Source: Alphaproteobacteria bacterium (GTDB lineage: Bacteria > Pseudomonadota > Alphaproteobacteria > Rs-D84). From it: a DNA stretch of 17,769 bases. A model generated the notes under the pieces. It did no database searches. It saw only the letters and a list, made by a program, of their open reading frames with translations, and had not been told where the DNA came from. Location of the stretch: the NCBI GenBank assembly GCA_017642625.1, contig JAGCOQ010000049.1, positions 1 through 17,769 on the forward strand, given 5' to 3'. The position numbers and the translations under genes were made by a program. Positions 16,295-17,769 of the stretch are shown one piece after another (within the stretch, counting starts at the first letter, position 1; the number at the start of each line of letters is the position of its first letter).

Positions 16295-16984
16295 ATGGCA
16301 AATTTTGACATAAAAACATCTAAACCATTAAATGAATCCAAATCTGGCAATTTTGTTTTTGAACCAGTGGATAACATTTGTAATGTGCAAATTTTTGAAA
16401 ATATCAATACGGAATCATGCGGTGAAATGATTGCACGTTTGTCGCAAATAATTAACCAATTGCCTGCAAAAAAAATCCTTACCACATCAGCACAAATCAT
16501 ATCGCCATACGATATCTCCCCAAACACATTTGTGTTTGACGTTATAATAAATGCACCAGGGGGCGACATCAACACATACCGCGGTATCGTATCCATGTTC
16601 GCTTTGGCGAAATCCAAGGGTGCTATTATTCGCACACAAAATATCGGTTATGCCGCCAGTTGCGCCAGTTTATTGGCAGTCCAAGGGACACCGGGGTATC
16701 GTGTAATGTTTGAACACGCATACAATTTGGTTCACTATGGTCGCGACACTGTAAAGGGCGAACGCGATGAAGAACTGAAACTTGCTTCGCAACAGGTGGC
16801 ACAAAGTCGCGAAATGTTGTTTTCAGCATACAAAAAGTATACAAAATTAACAGATGATGAATTATCCAGATACAGAACCACTGAAAACGCTGGAAAGTTG
16901 TTTGCCAAAAAATGTTTAACCAAGGGATTATGTGATTGGATTTTAACATCCGACGGTGAACTTATTGGTCGCGGTGGTCGTTAA
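16295..16984 (+). CDS. ClpP-fold serine protease-like protein
   Basis: 229 residues. The ClpP/crotonase-type core is visible: N-A-P-G-G (86-90) for the oxyanion hole, G-Y-A-A-S122 as nucleophile elbow, and N-L-V-H147 as general base. The Ser-His spacing of 25 is the same as in E. coli ClpP (S97, H122). The C-terminal GLCD (211-214) matches the GLVD of ClpP. The position of the triad Asp171 seems to hold A199, next to E197 and N198, so the triad may be incomplete. The N-terminal 30 residues are extra, and no propeptide is evident. The start at 16295 has AAAGGAAG. The gene has its own strong promoter and terminator, unlike clpP in a clpP-clpX operon. It may be a stand-alone or phage-type ClpP-like protease. 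Confidence 0.85.
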   Translation: MANFDIKTSKPLNESKSGNFVFEPVDNICNVQIFENINTESCGEMIARLSQIINQLPAKKILTTSAQIISPYDISPNTFVFDVIINAPGGDINTYRGIVSMFALAKSKGAIIRTQNIGYAASCASLLAVQGTPGYRVMFEHAYNLVHYGRDTVKGERDEELKLASQQVAQSREMLFSAYKKYTKLTDDELSRYRTTENAGKLFAKKCLTKGLCDWILTSDGELIGRGGR

Positions 16985-17014
16985 AAAAACGGGGCAACGC
17001 CCCGTTTTTTTTTT
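16985..17014. terminator. Bidirectional hairpin terminator
   Basis: Stem ACGGGGC (16989-16995), loop AAC, stem GCCCCGT (16999-17005), with an A-run before and a T-run after. It can serve both the ClpP-like gene and the convergent ctpA. Confidence 0.92.
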
Positions 17015-17025
17015 ATTTAAGTTAC

Positions 17026-17769
17026 TTATTTCTTTTTGTCAGATTTTTCTTCGGCCTTTTTACCATCATCCGCTTTTTCTGAATCTTTGTCGTCTGATGC
17101 GACCGCCGGTTCATCATCCGGTGTCGCCGGAACAAAGGACAATCCATCGCGAACACGCGCCAACGCAATTACCATATCAATGCCGCGTTGCAACTGATAA
17201 TCGCGCGCATCTTTTTCTTCGTCAGACAAATTCAATTCATCTTCTTCGTCATCTTCATCATCATCTTTGTCTGATTTTTTACCGTCTTTGTTTTTCTTTT
17301 TCGCCGCATCATTTTTCAGCGAATTTTTAAATGACGCTTCGGAATAAGTGCTTTCTTTTTTCTCTATCACTTTCAATTTACTCTGCAAAACCTCAACATC
17401 AGGTGTGATACCTTCGTTTTGTATGGAATGACCGGATGGCGTGTAATACCGCGCGATAGTAATATGAATCGCCGTTCCGTCGCCCAGTGGTTTTTGCTGT
17501 TGCACACTGCCCTTGCCGAAACTTTGCGACCCCATAACAAGCCCGCGGTGATTATCTTGAATTGCACCGGCAACAATCTCGGACGCAGATGCAGATCCGT
17601 GATTTATCAACACCACCAATGGTTTTCCGTTAATCATATCGCCTGGTTTCGCAAATGCGCGTTCAATATCGGTCTTTTCCTTGCCACGTGTGGAAACGAT
17701 TTCGCCACTGTCCAAAAACGCATCAGCTACATCAATCGCCGCGGTCAAATAGCCCCCCGGATTATTACG
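17026..17769 (-). CDS. ctpA: C-terminal processing peptidase CtpA (S41 family), partial, 5' end outside window
   Basis: 247 visible residues, open to the right window edge. The first residues, RNNPGGYLTAAIDVADAFLD, are the conserved S41 core segment. The catalytic Ser lies in GSASASEIVAGA and the Lys in GSQSFGKGSVQQQ, then ARYYTPSGHSIQNEGITPDV, all typical of CtpA. These enzymes are periplasmic serine-lysine proteases that trim C termini and clear envelope substrates; the N-terminal signal and PDZ domain should lie beyond the edge. After the catalytic domain come two very charged Lys/Asp/Glu stretches (one includes KKSDKDDDEDDEEDE) and the tail ends in KKAEEKSDKKK. It shares the terminator with the ClpP-like gene. 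Confidence 0.96.
   Translation of the reverse strand, partial: RNNPGGYLTAAIDVADAFLDSGEIVSTRGKEKTDIERAFAKPGDMINGKPLVVLINHGSASASEIVAGAIQDNHRGLVMGSQSFGKGSVQQQKPLGDGTAIHITIARYYTPSGHSIQNEGITPDVEVLQSKLKVIEKKESTYSEASFKNSLKNDAAKKKNKDGKKSDKDDDEDDEEDELNLSDEEKDARDYQLQRGIDMVIALARVRDGLSFVPATPDDEPAVASDDKDSEKADDGKKAEEKSDKKK

Overview
The window looks like part of the chromosome of an AT-leaning, host-associated, probably anaerobic alphaproteobacterium. It carries a Gram-negative core set (rho, ssb, carD, bamE, ctpA) together with a single-chain pyruvate:ferredoxin oxidoreductase (nifJ). Several signal-peptide, cysteine-rich or wholly unrecognised proteins sit between these genes. The assignment is an inference from gene content and protein style; no rRNA is present. 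It resembles the gut alphaproteobacterial lineages often called RF32/Rs-D84, but I cannot verify this. Genes are short-spaced, use AAGGA-type ribosome sites and sigma70-like promoters (TTGACT, TTGCAT or TTGTTT with 16-17 bp spacers before TATAAT-like boxes), and many end in clean hairpin-T terminators.

Layout. 1-479 (minus): 5'-proximal part of an HdeD/DUF308-like membrane protein, divergent from tRNA-Pro(TGG) at 603-679. 711-1832 (plus): HExxH metallopeptidase-like protein directly behind the tRNA. 1852-2160 (minus): small Cys-rich protein. 2292-2906 (plus): unknown protein. 2978-4842 (plus): a secreted Cys-rich protein translationally coupled by an ATGA overlap to an arginase-family hydrolase. 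4836-5474 (minus): three tiny envelope genes, the last two overlapping out of frame like phage Rz/Rz1 spanins. 5541-6809 (minus): rho, divergent from ssb (7011-7454, plus). 7508-8074 (minus): carD. 8208-12752 (minus): a run transcribed as nifJ, then bamE, then a secreted Cys-rich protein. 12922-16188 (plus): a 1088-residue multidomain protein of unknown role. 16295-16984 (plus): a ClpP-fold protease-like protein. 17026-17769 (minus): C-terminal part of the S41 peptidase CtpA, running off the window.

How the genes work together. The recognisable genes are mostly housekeeping: transcription termination and initiation control (Rho, CarD), ssDNA protection (SSB), outer-membrane assembly (BamE), periplasmic proteolysis (CtpA) and anaerobic pyruvate oxidation (NifJ). 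The parts most worth a second look are the spanin-like nested gene pair with its 21-bp-spaced palindromic promoter, the giant multidomain protein (which may contain an ArdC-N-like core) next to a ClpP-like protein with an incomplete triad, and the arginase-family enzyme with altered substrate residues coupled to a secreted protein. I see no CRISPR array, insertion sequence or rRNA, and no stretch over 300 bp without a gene.
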